64,000 nt of DNA from Actinocatenispora sp963805605 (GCA_963805605.1 CAWDUX010000003.1:558001-622000), one strand, 5' to 3'. Positions 29,273-38,742 are shown, counted from the first letter of the stretch. Numbers and translations are program-made. Notes: generated by a model from the sequence alone, not told the origin.

Positions 29273-30965
29273 CAGCTGTGAGCCATGGTGAAGGCGCCGG
29301 AATTCTGCGCCAACCCAAGTCGGTCTGGGCGGTGGCGTTCGCGTGCGTGATCGCGTTCATGGGCATCGGCCTGGTCGACCCGATCCTGCCGGCGATCTCC
29401 AGCGATCTGCATGCCAGTCCCAGCCAGGTGGAACTGCTGTTCACCAGCTACATGCTGGTGACCGGGGTGGCCATGCTGGTCACCGGGTTCGTGTCCAGCC
29501 GGATCGGTCCCAAGCGGACCCTGCTCGCCGGTCTGGCGCTCATCGTGACGTTCAGCGCATCGTGACGTTCAGCGCACTCGCCGATGCGGCCGACGGAGTC
29601 AACGGGATCATCGGATTCCGAGCTGGCTGGGGTCTGGGCAACGCACTGTTCATCGCCACCGCCCTTGCCGTGATTGTCGGCGCGGCCTCCGGCGGTGTCG
29701 CCGGTGCGATCATCCTGTACGAAGCCGCTCTGGGCTGCGGCATCGCGGTCGGGCCGTTGCTGGGTGGGATCAGTTGGCGCGGGCCGTTCTTCGGCGTCGC
29801 GGTACTCATGGCCATCGTGTTCGTTGCCGTGATCACCCTGCTGCCCACCTCCCCGAAGCCGGCACACCGCTCGTCGATCATCGACCCGCTGCGCGCTCTA
29901 CGTCACCGCGGACTACTGACCACCGCGCTCACCGCGCTGTTCTACAACTACGGTTTCTTCACCCTGCTGGCCTGGACACCGTTCCCGATGGGACTGACCG
30001 CTCACCAGTTGGGCCTGGTGTTCTTCGGCTGGGGCCTGTGCCTGGCCGTCACCTCGGTCTTCGTCGCACCCCGGTTGCAGGCAAGGTTCGGCACCGTGCG
30101 CACCCTGTACGCCGTGCAGGGGGTGATCGCGCTCATCCTGGTGGTGATGGGGATCGGTACGCGCTCCACCCCGACCCTGATCGTCGCTGTGATCGTGGCT
30201 GGTCTGTTCCTGGGGATCAACAACACGCTGATCACCGCGGCGGTGATGAAGGTGTCCCCGGTCGAGCGGCCGGTGGCCAGTGCGGCGTACAGCTTCGTCC
30301 GCTTCATCGGTGGCGCGGTCGCGCCGTTCCTGGCCGGCAAGATGGGCGAGAACATCAGCCCCCAGCTGCCCTTCTACGTGGGAGCCGGCTGCGTGGCGGT
30401 CGGGATCGCGGTGCTGGCCAGCGGACATCGTCACCTGCAGGTGGTCGACGCGCCAGAGCAACTCGCCGGCACGCCCACACCCGGACCGGCACCGCGGTTG
30501 CTGGTCGCGGTCGATTCGTCTCCGACGGGTTCTGCGATGGTCGGCCATGTCGCCCGGGTGGCCCGGCAGCGTGATCTGCCGGTTCACCTGCTGCATGTAC
30601 GGGAGATCGAGATCGTGGCCGAGACCGTCCAGGCGTTGGACAGCGAGCGGGATGCCCGCGAGTTGCTCGACAGCCGGGTTGCCCAGTTGTGCGGCGAAGG
30701 AGTGGAGGTCGACGGCGAGGTCGCCGACAGCGTCGGCCACCATCCGGAGGTGGCCCGCCTCGTCCTGGACCGGGCCGCCCGACTGGAGGTTCCCGCCATC
30801 GTGCTCGGCGCCTCTTCGCATCCCGGTCTGCAGGGGCTGCTGGGCGGCAGCGTGGTGCGCGAGGTGTCCCGGCACGCCGGGCGACCGGTGTTGGTCATCG
30901 ATCCGGAGTCCGATCGGCTCAGCGCCGTGGAGCGAGCGGCAGGTGTGGCGTCTCGGACCTGCTGA
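29269..30965 (+). pseudogene. MFS transporter fused to a C-terminal universal stress (UspA) domain, broken by a 17-bp duplication
   Basis: Two frames together encode a transporter of about 560 residues. The first frame (29269-29565) gives the first membrane helices, MGIGLVDPILPAISSDL and the MFS motif RIGPKRTLLAGLALI. It stops after a 17-bp tandem repeat. The second frame gives the other helices to about residue 400. The last 150 residues form a UspA domain: LLVAVDSSPTGSAMVGHVARVARQ, then LEVPAIVLGASSHPGLQGLLGGSVVREVSRHAGRPVLVI, with the ATP-binding G-x2-G-x9-G(S) pattern. Deleting one repeat copy restores a single frame. The upstream MarR gene and MFS fold suggest drug or metabolite efflux; substrate unknown. 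Confidence 0.82.
29542..29575 (+). repeat. 17-bp perfect tandem duplication inside the MFS gene
   Basis: The unit ATCGTGACGTTCAGCGC occurs twice with no spacer (29542-29558 and 29559-29575). Since 17 is not a multiple of three, it shifts the frame of the transporter. One copy encodes the continuous helix LALIVTFSALADA. Confidence 0.95.
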
Positions 30966-31113
30966 CCGACCGATGGGCCGCAACTGATGGGTGAGCCACA
31001 GCTTCGGTTCCTCGCCGCCTGATCCGCCCGCCCCGTGCACGTTCGGGGCATGAGTATGGATTCTGCTGGTACTGCGGTGTCGGCCCGTTATGCCGCGCGG
31101 AACAATATGAACT

Positions 31114-32100
31114 GTGGCGGGGGAGACGAAGCGTGGCCGGTCCGGACCGGGTGGTGCGCCGCCGCCCAGAGCGACCCGGCTGGTCACCGCGCGGTACCGG
31201 CCCTGGTGGGTCCGTGACCTCCCGGTCGTGCTCGCCTCGGCGCTTGTCGTCGTGTTACTGCTCGGGCATCGGCTGGTCCCCGATGTGGCCAGCCTCAGCG
31301 TCGTGGTTGAGAGCTTCCTACCCTGGTTGGGGTTGTTGGTCCTGCCGGTCGGCTTCGCCGCGTTGGTCAACCGGTCGCGGGCCGGCGGCATCGCTCTGGT
31401 GGCACCCGTGCTGGTCTGGGTACTGATGTTTGGCGCGGCGTTCCTGCCCGGCCCCAGCGCAACGGGCGAGTTCCGGGCCATCACCCAGAATCTCGATGCG
31501 GCGAATCCACGACCGGCCGCTACGGTCGCCGCGCTCGTGCGCACCCGCGCTGACCTGGTCGCAGTACAGGAACTGTCGGCGCCGGCCGCGACGCGGGCGC
31601 TCAACGGTGCCTACCCGCACCACCTGACCGTCGGGACGGTCGGGCTGTGGAGCCGCTTTCCGTTGTCGGGTGGCGGTCCCGTCGATCTGGACCTTGGTTG
31701 GAACCGGGCGCTGCGCGCGAACGTGGCGACGACCTGGGGTTCTGTCAAGGTGTACGTCGTTCATCTCGCCTCGGTGCGTCCAGGCGCGGACCGGGCCCGT
31801 GATCGCACTCTGGAGCGGCTGACCACGCAGGTACGCAGCGATCCGGCGGCGCACCTGCTGTTGCTCGGTGACCTGAACACAGCGAGCACCGACCGGCAGC
31901 TCGGCCGACTGGTCCCGCCGCTGCGTGACGCGCAGCGTGAGGCCGGTGTCGGATTCGGGTTCACCTGGCCGGCGGTCTTCCCGATCACCCGGCCGGACCA
32001 GTTGCTCTATCGCGGTCTGACCGCCACCAGCGCCACGGTCTCCCGTACCGGCGAGAGTGACCATCGTGCGGCATCTGCGGAGTTCCGGGTCACCCGGTAG
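31114..32100 (+). CDS. Membrane-anchored endonuclease/exonuclease/phosphatase family protein
   Basis: The 328-residue protein has a basic N-terminus, three membrane segments (about residues 35-110), and an extracytoplasmic EEP domain. Hallmarks are ITQNLDAANP (metal Asn), LVAVQELSAPA (catalytic Glu), VYVVHLAS, LLLGDLNTAS (GDxN) and a final ESDHRA (catalytic His with SDH). The family includes nucleases, sphingomyelinase-like and inositol-phosphate phosphatases. The substrate of this membrane form is unknown. GTG 31114 follows a weak ribosome-binding site. The 148-nt gap before it shows nothing recognisable. Confidence 0.82.
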   Translation: MAGETKRGRSGPGGAPPPRATRLVTARYRPWWVRDLPVVLASALVVVLLLGHRLVPDVASLSVVVESFLPWLGLLVLPVGFAALVNRSRAGGIALVAPVLVWVLMFGAAFLPGPSATGEFRAITQNLDAANPRPAATVAALVRTRADLVAVQELSAPAATRALNGAYPHHLTVGTVGLWSRFPLSGGGPVDLDLGWNRALRANVATTWGSVKVYVVHLASVRPGADRARDRTLERLTTQVRSDPAAHLLLLGDLNTASTDRQLGRLVPPLRDAQREAGVGFGFTWPAVFPITRPDQLLYRGLTATSATVSRTGESDHRAASAEFRVTR

Positions 32101-32268
32101 TGCCCCGGGCCACCCTGTGTCGGACCGGTTGTTGGTTCGGATGGCATTGCTGCTGGGTATGGGTCCGTGCATACACTGACTGGCGCACCCGTGGCCGGGT
32201 GGACGTTCGGTGCGTACCATCCCTCGGTGCGCTGTGGCGCACTGCGCCAGACAAGGCAAAATGGAGCC

Positions 32269-32739
32269 ATGCAGCCAGATACCGGGTCTGTGGACAAGCT
32301 CGCCGAAGCGGTGGAGCCGGCCATCCATGCCCTGGTCACGGTGTGGTCGCAGGCGGTGGACGGCGCGGGGGAGCGGATTTCGAGTACGCAACTGAGCGTG
32401 CTGCAGGCCGTGGAGGCAGGGGTCGAGCCGACGATCAGTGAGTTGGCCGTGAGCCTGGGCATCGGGGTGTCCTCCGTGAGCCGGTTGTGTGATCGGCTGG
32501 AAGCGGCGGGCCTGCTGGTACGTGAGACGGCGAAGCATGATCGTCGGGTGATCCATGTCCGGGTCTCCGGCCAGGGCTCGAGATTGTTGGCGGAGATACG
32601 GAGTCGTCGGCGTGCGGAACTGGCCAAGGTTCTCGCTGTGATGCCACCGGCGGCCCGCGCGGCTCTGCTCTCCGGGCTGACGGAGTTCCAGGTTGCAGCA
32701 CATGGGGACACTGCCCGGGGCGTACGCCGGCTGGCCTGA
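32269..32739 (+). CDS. MarR family transcriptional regulator
   Basis: This 156-residue winged-helix protein has ISSTQLSVLQAVEAGVEPTISELAVSLGIGVSSVSRLCDRLEAAGLLVRE followed by the wing HDRRVIHVRVSGQGSRLL. ATG 32269 follows GGAG and gives a standard length; the frame is open farther upstream. Actinomycete chromosomes often have this MarR next to stress-related operons. No partner gene is evident, as a hairpin and a tRNA follow. The target is unknown. Confidence 0.83.
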   Translation: MQPDTGSVDKLAEAVEPAIHALVTVWSQAVDGAGERISSTQLSVLQAVEAGVEPTISELAVSLGIGVSSVSRLCDRLEAAGLLVRETAKHDRRVIHVRVSGQGSRLLAEIRSRRRAELAKVLAVMPPAARAALLSGLTEFQVAAHGDTARGVRRLA

Positions 32740-32742
32740 GCG

Positions 32743-32757
32743 CGCCCTTTTCGGGCG
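32743..32757 (+). terminator. Short terminator after the MarR gene
   Basis: CGCCC-TTTTC-GGGCG is a compact 5-bp hairpin starting 4 nt after the stop codon. Confidence 0.5.
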
Positions 32758-32807
32758 GCCGCAAACGGGGCCATCGGTGGGCGACTGTGGCCGGGGGACC
32801 GAGTCGC

Positions 32808-32853
32808 AGAAGGGCCGCCGACCTCGCACGATGCGACTGTCAACGGCCCTTCT
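32808..32853 (-). terminator. Branched hairpin downstream of tRNA-Pro
   Basis: Perfect 10-bp arms (AGAAGGGCCG and CGGCCCTTCT) enclose a second hairpin TCGCA-CGA-TGCGA. The structure begins 4 nt past the tRNA 3' end on the minus strand, so it probably ends tRNA transcription. Confidence 0.6.
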
Positions 32854-32856
32854 ACA

Positions 32857-32933
<77 letters not shown>

Positions 32934-33229
32934 ATGCCACCGAGGTTCCGACGGCGACAACAGCGTAGCGCAAGGGCAAGATCGCCGTCGCGGGGGTTCT
33001 TGCTCCCGATTTCCGTCAAGTACTAGCTTCCTAGGATGCATAACACGACGTAAGACATCCCACAGACCCGATCAGCATCAACCTCAACTAGCACGAGTCG
33101 GCGCCGATCGTGAAGTAGGCAGCGGTTACGATGACGACGATCGCCAGCTGGAGAATGCCCACCCGTGCCGGACGCCCACATTGCGTTCGGCACGCCACCG
33201 GGTCCGGGTGGCCGTGGAGGGGAGGCCAG

Positions 33230-33847
33230 ATGGCGCGCCGATCGGTGCCCGTCACGGCCGGCAACGCGCAGATCGTCTCGCACCGGGTCTTCACCCTGCC
33301 GAACCTTGTGAGCCTTGTCCGGCTCGGTGGCGTACCCCTCTTCGTCTACCTGCTTCTGGTCACCCATCAGAACCTGGCCGCGCTGATCGTCCTGGCGGTG
33401 GGTGCGTCGACCGACTGGGTGGATGGTCAGCTCGCCCGGCGCCTCAACCAGGTGACCCGGCTGGGCCAGTTGCTTGATCCGGTGACTGACCGGGCGTACA
33501 TCGTGGTGACCGTGCTCGCTCTGACCGCTCGGGGTGTCGTGCCTTGGCAGCTCACCGTGGTTCTGCTGCTGCGCGAAGTGGCCGTGGCATCGAGTTTTCC
33601 GGTGCTCTGGCATCACGGCTACCAGTCGTTGCAGGTGCACTACCTGGGCAAGACAGCAACATTCGTGTTGATGTTCGCGTTCCCTGTCCTGCTGTTCGCG
33701 ACCCTCGGTGGGTGGATGCAGGCGGTCGGCCAGCCCGCGGGCTGGGCGCTGGCGTTATGGGGCGCCGCCCTGTACTGGTACGCCGCCGTGCTGTACCTGA
33801 TCCAGGTCGTCCAGGTGGTGCGGGTGGCGAGAGCAGGCCGGCGGTGA
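33230..33847 (+). CDS. CDP-alcohol phosphatidyltransferase family protein
   Basis: The 205-residue membrane enzyme contains the CDP-alcohol transferase motif D-x2-DG-x2-AR-x8-G-x3-D-x3-D as DWVDGQLARRLNQVTRLGQLLDPVTD near residues 60-85. About six membrane helices follow. It transfers a phospho-alcohol group between CDP-linked donor and acceptor lipid; PgsA-like or cardiolipin/phosphatidylinositol-type roles are possible and cannot be separated here. ATG 33230 follows GGAGGGGAGG. Its end overlaps the DUF881 gene by 4 nt. Upstream, 32934-33229 shows no further gene. Confidence 0.85.
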   Translation: MARRSVPVTAGNAQIVSHRVFTLPNLVSLVRLGGVPLFVYLLLVTHQNLAALIVLAVGASTDWVDGQLARRLNQVTRLGQLLDPVTDRAYIVVTVLALTARGVVPWQLTVVLLLREVAVASSFPVLWHHGYQSLQVHYLGKTATFVLMFAFPVLLFATLGGWMQAVGQPAGWALALWGAALYWYAAVLYLIQVVQVVRVARAGRR

Positions 33848-34779
33848 CCCGCCCGTCGTCGCCCGATCCGAGTGGGCCAGGGCCAACGGGTAAAACCTGG
33901 GGCAAGGCCTTCGGTGCGGACCTGCTCGCCAGACTTTACGAGTCCTCGCTGGAGCCCGGGTACGCGGCTGCAGCCGAGCGTCGTCGGGTGGACGGGCCCG
34001 AGCCGCGGTGGCAGCGCGGGCTGGGCAAGCTCGGTACGGCCGTGGTTCTGCTGGTGTTCGGAGTGTTGCTGGCAGTGGCATATCAGCACGCTGTGGCGGC
34101 GCAGCCAGAGGCGAACAGGGCCCGCGAGAAGTTGGTCCGGGAGGTCAAGAGCCAGCGTGCGGAGACCGACCGGTTGCAGCGTGCTGACGACGCGCTGCGC
34201 AGCACTGTGACCCGGGACCGGGACCGGGCGCTGTCGTCGGACAGCGCGGGCGCTCAGGATGCTGAGCGGCTGCGTGGCCTGGAGTCGGCGACCGGGTTGT
34301 CGAAGGTCGCTGGTCCCGGGGTGACGGTGACGTTGACTGACGCGCCTGTTCCGAAGGACCCGGTGACTGGCCAGGCGAGTTCGGAGAATCTTGGTCGGGT
34401 GCTGGATCTGGATCTGCAGTACGTGGTGAACGAGTTGTGGCGGGACGGGGCGGAGGCGATCGCGGTGGACAACCAGCGTCTGGGGGCGACGTCGACGATC
34501 CGTACCGCGGGGGAGGCGATCCTGGTGGATTTTCGGCCGGTGGCCAGCCCGTACCGGGTGACTGCGGTGGGTCCGCCGTCGTTGCGGTCGAGGTTCGGGT
34601 CGTCGGGTACGGCGGCGCGTTATCGTGACTTCTCGAAGCGTTACCACATGGGTTTCGCGATGAGTTCGTCTGATGAGCTGGTGCTGCCGGCGGCGCCGGA
34701 TCCGCAGCTGCGGTACGCGCACCCGGCGCGGCGGCCGAGTTCATCGCCCTCTCCGTTGCGTCCGGGGCACACCCGATGA
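33844..34779 (+). CDS. DUF881 family membrane protein (first copy)
   Basis: The 311-residue protein has one membrane segment (GTAVVLLVFGVLLAVAYQHAV) near residues 62-82, then a coiled-coil (EKLVREVKSQRAETDRLQRADDALRS) and the outer DUF881 domain (PGVTVTLTDAP, LQYVVNELWRDGAEAIAVDNQRLGATSTIR). The family is conserved beside Sbp in actinomycetes; division-site or envelope roles have been suggested but the function is unsettled. It has a basic tail of about 20 residues. It overlaps both neighbours by 4 nt. Confidence 0.85.
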   Translation: MTRPSSPDPSGPGPTGKTWGKAFGADLLARLYESSLEPGYAAAAERRRVDGPEPRWQRGLGKLGTAVVLLVFGVLLAVAYQHAVAAQPEANRAREKLVREVKSQRAETDRLQRADDALRSTVTRDRDRALSSDSAGAQDAERLRGLESATGLSKVAGPGVTVTLTDAPVPKDPVTGQASSENLGRVLDLDLQYVVNELWRDGAEAIAVDNQRLGATSTIRTAGEAILVDFRPVASPYRVTAVGPPSLRSRFGSSGTAARYRDFSKRYHMGFAMSSSDELVLPAAPDPQLRYAHPARRPSSSPSPLRPGHTR

Positions 34780-35108
34780 TCGCTCTGGTGGCTCTGGTGG
34801 CCGGGCTGGTGCTCGGGTTGGTGCTGGAGCCGACTGTGCCGGCGGGGTTGCAAGCGTATCTGCCGATCGCTGTGGTGGCGGCGTTGGACGCGGTCACCGG
34901 TGGAGTGCGGGCGTGGCTGCGTAAGGAGTTCAACGACAAGCAGTTTGTGATTTCGTTTGTTTCCAACGTGCTGGTGGCGGCGCTGATCGTCTATCTAGGG
35001 GACAAGCTGGGGGTTGGCGGCCAGTTGTCCACGGGGGTGGTTGTCGTGCTGGGTATGCGGATCTTCGCGAATGTCGCGGCGATCAGGCAGACGGTGTTCA
35101 AGGCATGA
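34776..35108 (+). CDS. sbp: Small basic protein Sbp (DUF1290)
   Basis: The 110-residue membrane protein has three hydrophobic helices and the family block LPIAVVAALDAVTGGVRAWLRKEFNDKQFVISFVSNVLVAALIVYLGDKLG. The name comes from the Bacillus Sbp gene upstream of ftsAZ; its function is not established. It sits between two DUF881 genes with 4-nt overlaps on both sides, which points to a membrane complex of the three proteins. Confidence 0.9.
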   Translation: MIALVALVAGLVLGLVLEPTVPAGLQAYLPIAVVAALDAVTGGVRAWLRKEFNDKQFVISFVSNVLVAALIVYLGDKLGVGGQLSTGVVVVLGMRIFANVAAIRQTVFKA

Positions 35109-36013
35109 GTGGATCTCGGGGACCGGCGGATTCGGATGGGTCGGACGGGGAGGAGGCTCGTGCCGCTGGCCCGGTGTCCACTGGGTCTGAATCTGCCGGT
35201 GATCGCGATGATGTCACCGATCGGGAAACTGAAGGCTCGACGGATGCTGAGCGGGACGGCTCTGTCGAGGGAGCGGCTGGGGATGCACCGCATGGCGGTG
35301 TGCGGTGGTGGACGCATCGGCTACCTACTCGGTCCGGTGCGTTGATCGGGGTGTTGATCGGGCTGTTGGGTTTCGCGCTGGCGGTGCAGTTGAAGGGCAG
35401 TACCAATCAGGACCAGGCGTTGTCTGGGGCGCGGCAGGAGGATCTGGTCCGGATTCTGGATGATCTGGATTCCCGGAAGGAACGGTTGCAGCGGGAGATT
35501 TCTTCGCTGAATTCGCAGAAGCAGCAGATCAGTTCGGGTGAGCAGGGCCGTCAGGCGGCTCTGGATGATGCGCGGCAGCGTGCGGACGAGTTGGGGATCC
35601 TGGCTGGGACGTTGCCGGCGGATGGTCCTGGTCTGTCGATCCGGTTCTCGGGTGGCCGGGATCCGGTGGCGGCGAGTGTGCTGTTGGATGCGGTCGAGGA
35701 GTTGCGGGGTGCGGGGGCGGAGGCCATGCAGATCGCCGGTACTGACGGTCACGGGGTACGGGTGGTGGCGTCAACGTCGTTCGTGGATGCGCGCTCTGGG
35801 GTGGTGGTGGGGTCGTCGTCGCTGGTCGGGCCGTACACGGTGGCGGTGATCGGGGATCCGGCGACGATGCAGGCGGCGCTGAACATTCCGGGTGGGGTTG
35901 TGGATACGGTGCGCCGGGCCGGCGGTAACGTCAGCGTCTCGGAGCCTGCTGTGGTGCATGTGTCGCTGCTGCGGCGGGTGAGCGCTCCGCGGTACGCCCG
36001 GCCGGTGTCGTAG
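35105..36013 (+). CDS. DUF881 family membrane protein (second copy)
   Basis: The 302-residue protein has a long acidic, Ser/Asp/Glu-rich cytoplasmic N-terminus of about 75 residues, one membrane helix (SGALIGVLIGLLGFALAVQL), a coiled-coil (LDSRKERLQREISSLNSQKQQ) and a DUF881 domain (GPGLSIRFSGG, LLDAVEELRGAGAEAMQI). It differs from the first copy in its charged N-terminus. It ends about 70 nt before gcvH. Confidence 0.85.
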   Translation: MSGSRGPADSDGSDGEEARAAGPVSTGSESAGDRDDVTDRETEGSTDAERDGSVEGAAGDAPHGGVRWWTHRLPTRSGALIGVLIGLLGFALAVQLKGSTNQDQALSGARQEDLVRILDDLDSRKERLQREISSLNSQKQQISSGEQGRQAALDDARQRADELGILAGTLPADGPGLSIRFSGGRDPVAASVLLDAVEELRGAGAEAMQIAGTDGHGVRVVASTSFVDARSGVVVGSSSLVGPYTVAVIGDPATMQAALNIPGGVVDTVRRAGGNVSVSEPAVVHVSLLRRVSAPRYARPVS

Positions 36014-36080
36014 GCGTTGGGCGTACATTGGCGTGGCGTTGCGTGGGTGCCAGCGATGGCGTGACGGCGAGAGGATTTTC

Positions 36081-36461
36081 GTGATTCCCGAGGGTCTGCG
36101 GTATACGGCGGAGCATGAGTGGGTGCGGGTTTCGGGCGGGACGGTGCGGATAGGTATCACGCACTTCGCTCAGGATTCGTTGGGTGACATTGTGTATGTG
36201 GAGTTGCCTGAGCCGGGTACTGAGGTGGCCGTGGGGCAGGCTGTCGGCGAGGTCGAGTCGACCAAGAGTGTGTCGGATCTGTTCGCGCCGGTAACGGGGA
36301 CGGTGACGGCGCGCAATGAGGCTTTGTCGGATGCTCCGGATCTGGTCAACCGGGAGCCGTACGGCGAGGGTTGGATGGTGGAGATCGAGTTGTCGGATCC
36401 GGCGGCGGTGGACGGGTTGCTGGATGCGGCCGGGTACACGGAGTTGACCGGTAAGGACTGA
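36081..36461 (+). CDS. gcvH: Glycine cleavage system H protein
   Basis: This 126-residue lipoyl carrier shuttles the aminomethyl group between GcvP, GcvT and Lpd. N-terminal IPEGLRYTAEHEWVRV and the lipoylation motif VGEVESTKSVSDLFAP (Lys near residue 63) are typical. GTG 36081 is preceded by GAGAGG. No riboswitch is seen in front of it; gcvP, 3.3 kb downstream, has one. Confidence 0.94.
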   Translation: MIPEGLRYTAEHEWVRVSGGTVRIGITHFAQDSLGDIVYVELPEPGTEVAVGQAVGEVESTKSVSDLFAPVTGTVTARNEALSDAPDLVNREPYGEGWMVEIELSDPAAVDGLLDAAGYTELTGKD

Positions 36462-36661
36462 GGTGTGGGTAACTGGATGTAGCGGCGTAGTGTGGTAGCT
36501 GCTGTTGCGGCCGGTTGGCCCTTTGCAGTCGTGGTCGCGGTGTCGGGTGTGCCCTGGGTCGCGGTGGCTGGTGAGGGTCGCTGGTCGCGTTGTCGACCGT
36601 GTTGGCCGGTCTGGTGTGCCAGGCTGGGTTCTGATCCTGTACCCGACCATGAGGTGGTCCG

Positions 36662-37102
36662 ATGACCCGCCCTGACGACGAGTTTCCACCGCTCGACGTC
36701 ACGTCGACGTTGAACCTCGGTGCGCTCGAGGACATGTTGGACAGTGGCGATGCTGATGTCCTACCGGCGCGGTTGGCTGGTTCGCTGCCTGCGGGTACGG
36801 CTTTGTTGGTGGTGCGGCGTGGCCCGAATGCGGGTGCGCGGTTCCTGCTGGATCACGATGTGACCACCAGTGGGCGGCATCCGGACAGCGACATTTTTCT
36901 TGATGATGTGACGGTGTCGCGCCGGCATGCGGAGTTCCACCGTGATGCGGGTGTCTTCGCGGTTCGCGATGTGGGCAGTTTGAACGGAACATATGTCAAC
37001 CGTGAACGGGTGGAGACCGCTACCCTGAGCAATGGCGATGAGGTGCAGATCGGAAAGTTCCGGCTGGTGCTGATTGCCGGGCCCAAGGTGGACGACGCGT
37101 AG
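36662..37102 (+). CDS. garA: FHA domain protein, GarA/OdhI-like
   Basis: The 146-residue protein has a short N-terminal tail with a threonine-rich patch (DVTSTLNLG) and a C-terminal FHA domain, with GRHPDSDIFLDDVTVSRRHAEF and DVGSLNGTYVN as the phosphothreonine-binding loops. GarA controls 2-oxoglutarate dehydrogenase and glutamate dehydrogenase, and is switched by Ser/Thr kinases (PknB/PknG) phosphorylating the tail. Here the usual ETTS/ETT tail is replaced by DVTST. Its neighbours gcvH and the MerR genes match the mycobacterial order. Confidence 0.88.
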   Translation: MTRPDDEFPPLDVTSTLNLGALEDMLDSGDADVLPARLAGSLPAGTALLVVRRGPNAGARFLLDHDVTTSGRHPDSDIFLDDVTVSRRHAEFHRDAGVFAVRDVGSLNGTYVNRERVETATLSNGDEVQIGKFRLVLIAGPKVDDA

Positions 37103-37113
37103 AGGGAGCAGAG

Positions 37114-37863
37114 GTGGCCGGGTCTGAGGGCACTTCGGCGCGGGCGACCAATGGGGCGCGGGCGTGCATGAGTATCGGCGAGGTGTTGGCTCATCTGCGT
37201 GTGGACTTTCCCGATACGACTATTTCCAAGCTGCGGTTCTTGGAGTCTGAGCGGCTGGTGGAGCCGGAGCGGACGGCTGCGGGCTACCGGAAGTATTCGT
37301 GGGACGATGTCGCGCGGTTGACCTATATCTTGACGGCGCAGCGGGATCATTATCTTCCGTTGCGGGTCATCCGTGACCATCTGGCGGCTATGGATGAGGG
37401 TGAGGTGCCGCCGGGTGCGGTGTCGGTGCGGCCTTCTCTGGTCGCGGTGGATGCGGTGTCGGCGGTGCCGGATACCGATTCGGGCCATGGGGATGTGCGG
37501 TTGTCCCGGGCGGAGCTGGCCGACGAGGTAGGTATTTCGGATGCTCAGTTGCGGGGTCTGGAGCAGTACGGGCTGGTGACGGCGCATCCGGCTGGGTATT
37601 TCGATGCTGATGCGGTGGAGATCGCCCGGGTGGTCGGGCAGTTGGCCGAGTTCGGGGTGGAGCCGCGGCATCTTCGGGTGTACCGGTCGTCGGCGGATCG
37701 TGAGATTGGCTTGTTCGAGCAGGTGGTGGCGCCGATGGCGCGGCAGCGTAATCCTGAGGCGCGGGCTCGGGCGGCGGAAACGGTCCGGGAGTTGGCGGCT
37801 TTGTCGTTGCGGCTGCATGCTGCGCTGGTGCAGGCGGGGTTGCGCGGTTCGTTGGGTGTCTGA
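37114..37863 (+). CDS. ftsR: MerR family regulator, FtsR-like
   Basis: The 249-residue protein has a winged-helix MerR DNA-binding domain (MSIGEVLAHLRVDFPDTTISKLRFLESERLVEPERTAAGYRKYS...DDVARL), then a second MerR-like helix set (LSRAELADEVGISDAQLRGLEQYGLV) and a C-terminal helical region. This tandem arrangement after garA matches the Rv1828/FtsR family, which activates ftsZ in Corynebacterium. The gene symbol rests on that similarity and order. GTG 37114 follows GGGAGCAGAG closely behind garA. Confidence 0.8.
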   Translation: MAGSEGTSARATNGARACMSIGEVLAHLRVDFPDTTISKLRFLESERLVEPERTAAGYRKYSWDDVARLTYILTAQRDHYLPLRVIRDHLAAMDEGEVPPGAVSVRPSLVAVDAVSAVPDTDSGHGDVRLSRAELADEVGISDAQLRGLEQYGLVTAHPAGYFDADAVEIARVVGQLAEFGVEPRHLRVYRSSADREIGLFEQVVAPMARQRNPEARARAAETVRELAALSLRLHAALVQAGLRGSLGV

Positions 37864-38044
37864 GTGTTCTGGTGGGGCCGGCGTGGCCGGACGGTGGCTG
37901 TGCTGCGCGTGTACCGTGCTAGGAAGAAGCGGGAATCCATTGGTGACCGGTGGTTGCGCCCGGTCGATGCCGTGGTGTTCCGGGCAGTGTGCCGGGGCGG
38001 ACCCGGGTTGGCGCGGGTCACGTCGGGGAGCGACGGAGGCAGCG

Positions 38045-38509
38045 GTGCAGGAGCTGAGCGTGGTCGGCGTCCGGGTGGAGTTGCCTGGCAACCAGCCGAT
38101 CGTGTTGCTCAAGGAGGCGTCGGGGGATCGGTATCTGCCGATCTGGATCGGGGCGGTGGAGGCGACCGCGATCGCGTTCGAGCAGCAGGGTGTGAAGCCG
38201 GCCCGGCCGTTGACTCATGATCTGTTGCGGGATGTGTTGACCGCGTTGGGTTCGCCGTTGCAGTTGGTGGAGATCACCGAGTTGAAGGACAACGTGTTCT
38301 ATGCCGAGCTGGTGATCGGTGACGGTGTGCGGGTGTCGGCGCGGCCTTCTGATGCGATTGCGTTGGCGTTGCGGGTGGGTGCCACGATCCGGTGTGCTGA
38401 GCAGGTGTTGGAGGATGCCGGCATTGTCATCCCGGATGAGCAGGAGGACGAGGTGGAGAAGTTCCGCGAGTTCCTCGATCAGGTGAGTCCGGAGGACTTC
38501 GCCGGGTGA
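38045..38509 (+). CDS. Bifunctional nuclease family protein (DUF151)
   Basis: The 154-residue protein matches the BFN family: VGVRVELPGNQPIVLLKEASGDRYLPIWIGAVEATAIAFEQQG, then RPLTHDLL and RVSARPSDAIALALRVGA. Plant and bacterial members are described with DNase/RNase activity. GTG 38045 follows GACGGAGG. It lies in the conserved garA-merR-bfn-merR-gcvP order. Confidence 0.9.
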   Translation: MQELSVVGVRVELPGNQPIVLLKEASGDRYLPIWIGAVEATAIAFEQQGVKPARPLTHDLLRDVLTALGSPLQLVEITELKDNVFYAELVIGDGVRVSARPSDAIALALRVGATIRCAEQVLEDAGIVIPDEQEDEVEKFREFLDQVSPEDFAG

Positions 38510-38742
38510 TCGGCGGGTTGGCGTTAGACTGCCGGCCGCGCGTGTCCTGACCTTCGGCGTGTCGTATGCGGGTGGGGCGCTGGGGTCTGCCGTGCAGGAT
38601 AGGGTTTGGGCTGTCGCGGGGGTCCTTCGATCCGTTCATGGTTGACCCTGCGGCGCGGTCTTTCTACCGTCGAGGGTGACGCCACATGCTGCGTGTCGGC
38701 GTTGATGCGTGCCCGGCAGCGTGTTGCGGGGAGGTTGTCACA

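Noticed and set aside
31035..31217. Small open frame before the EEP-family gene
   Set aside because: It overlaps the start of the membrane protein in another frame and shows no conserved features.
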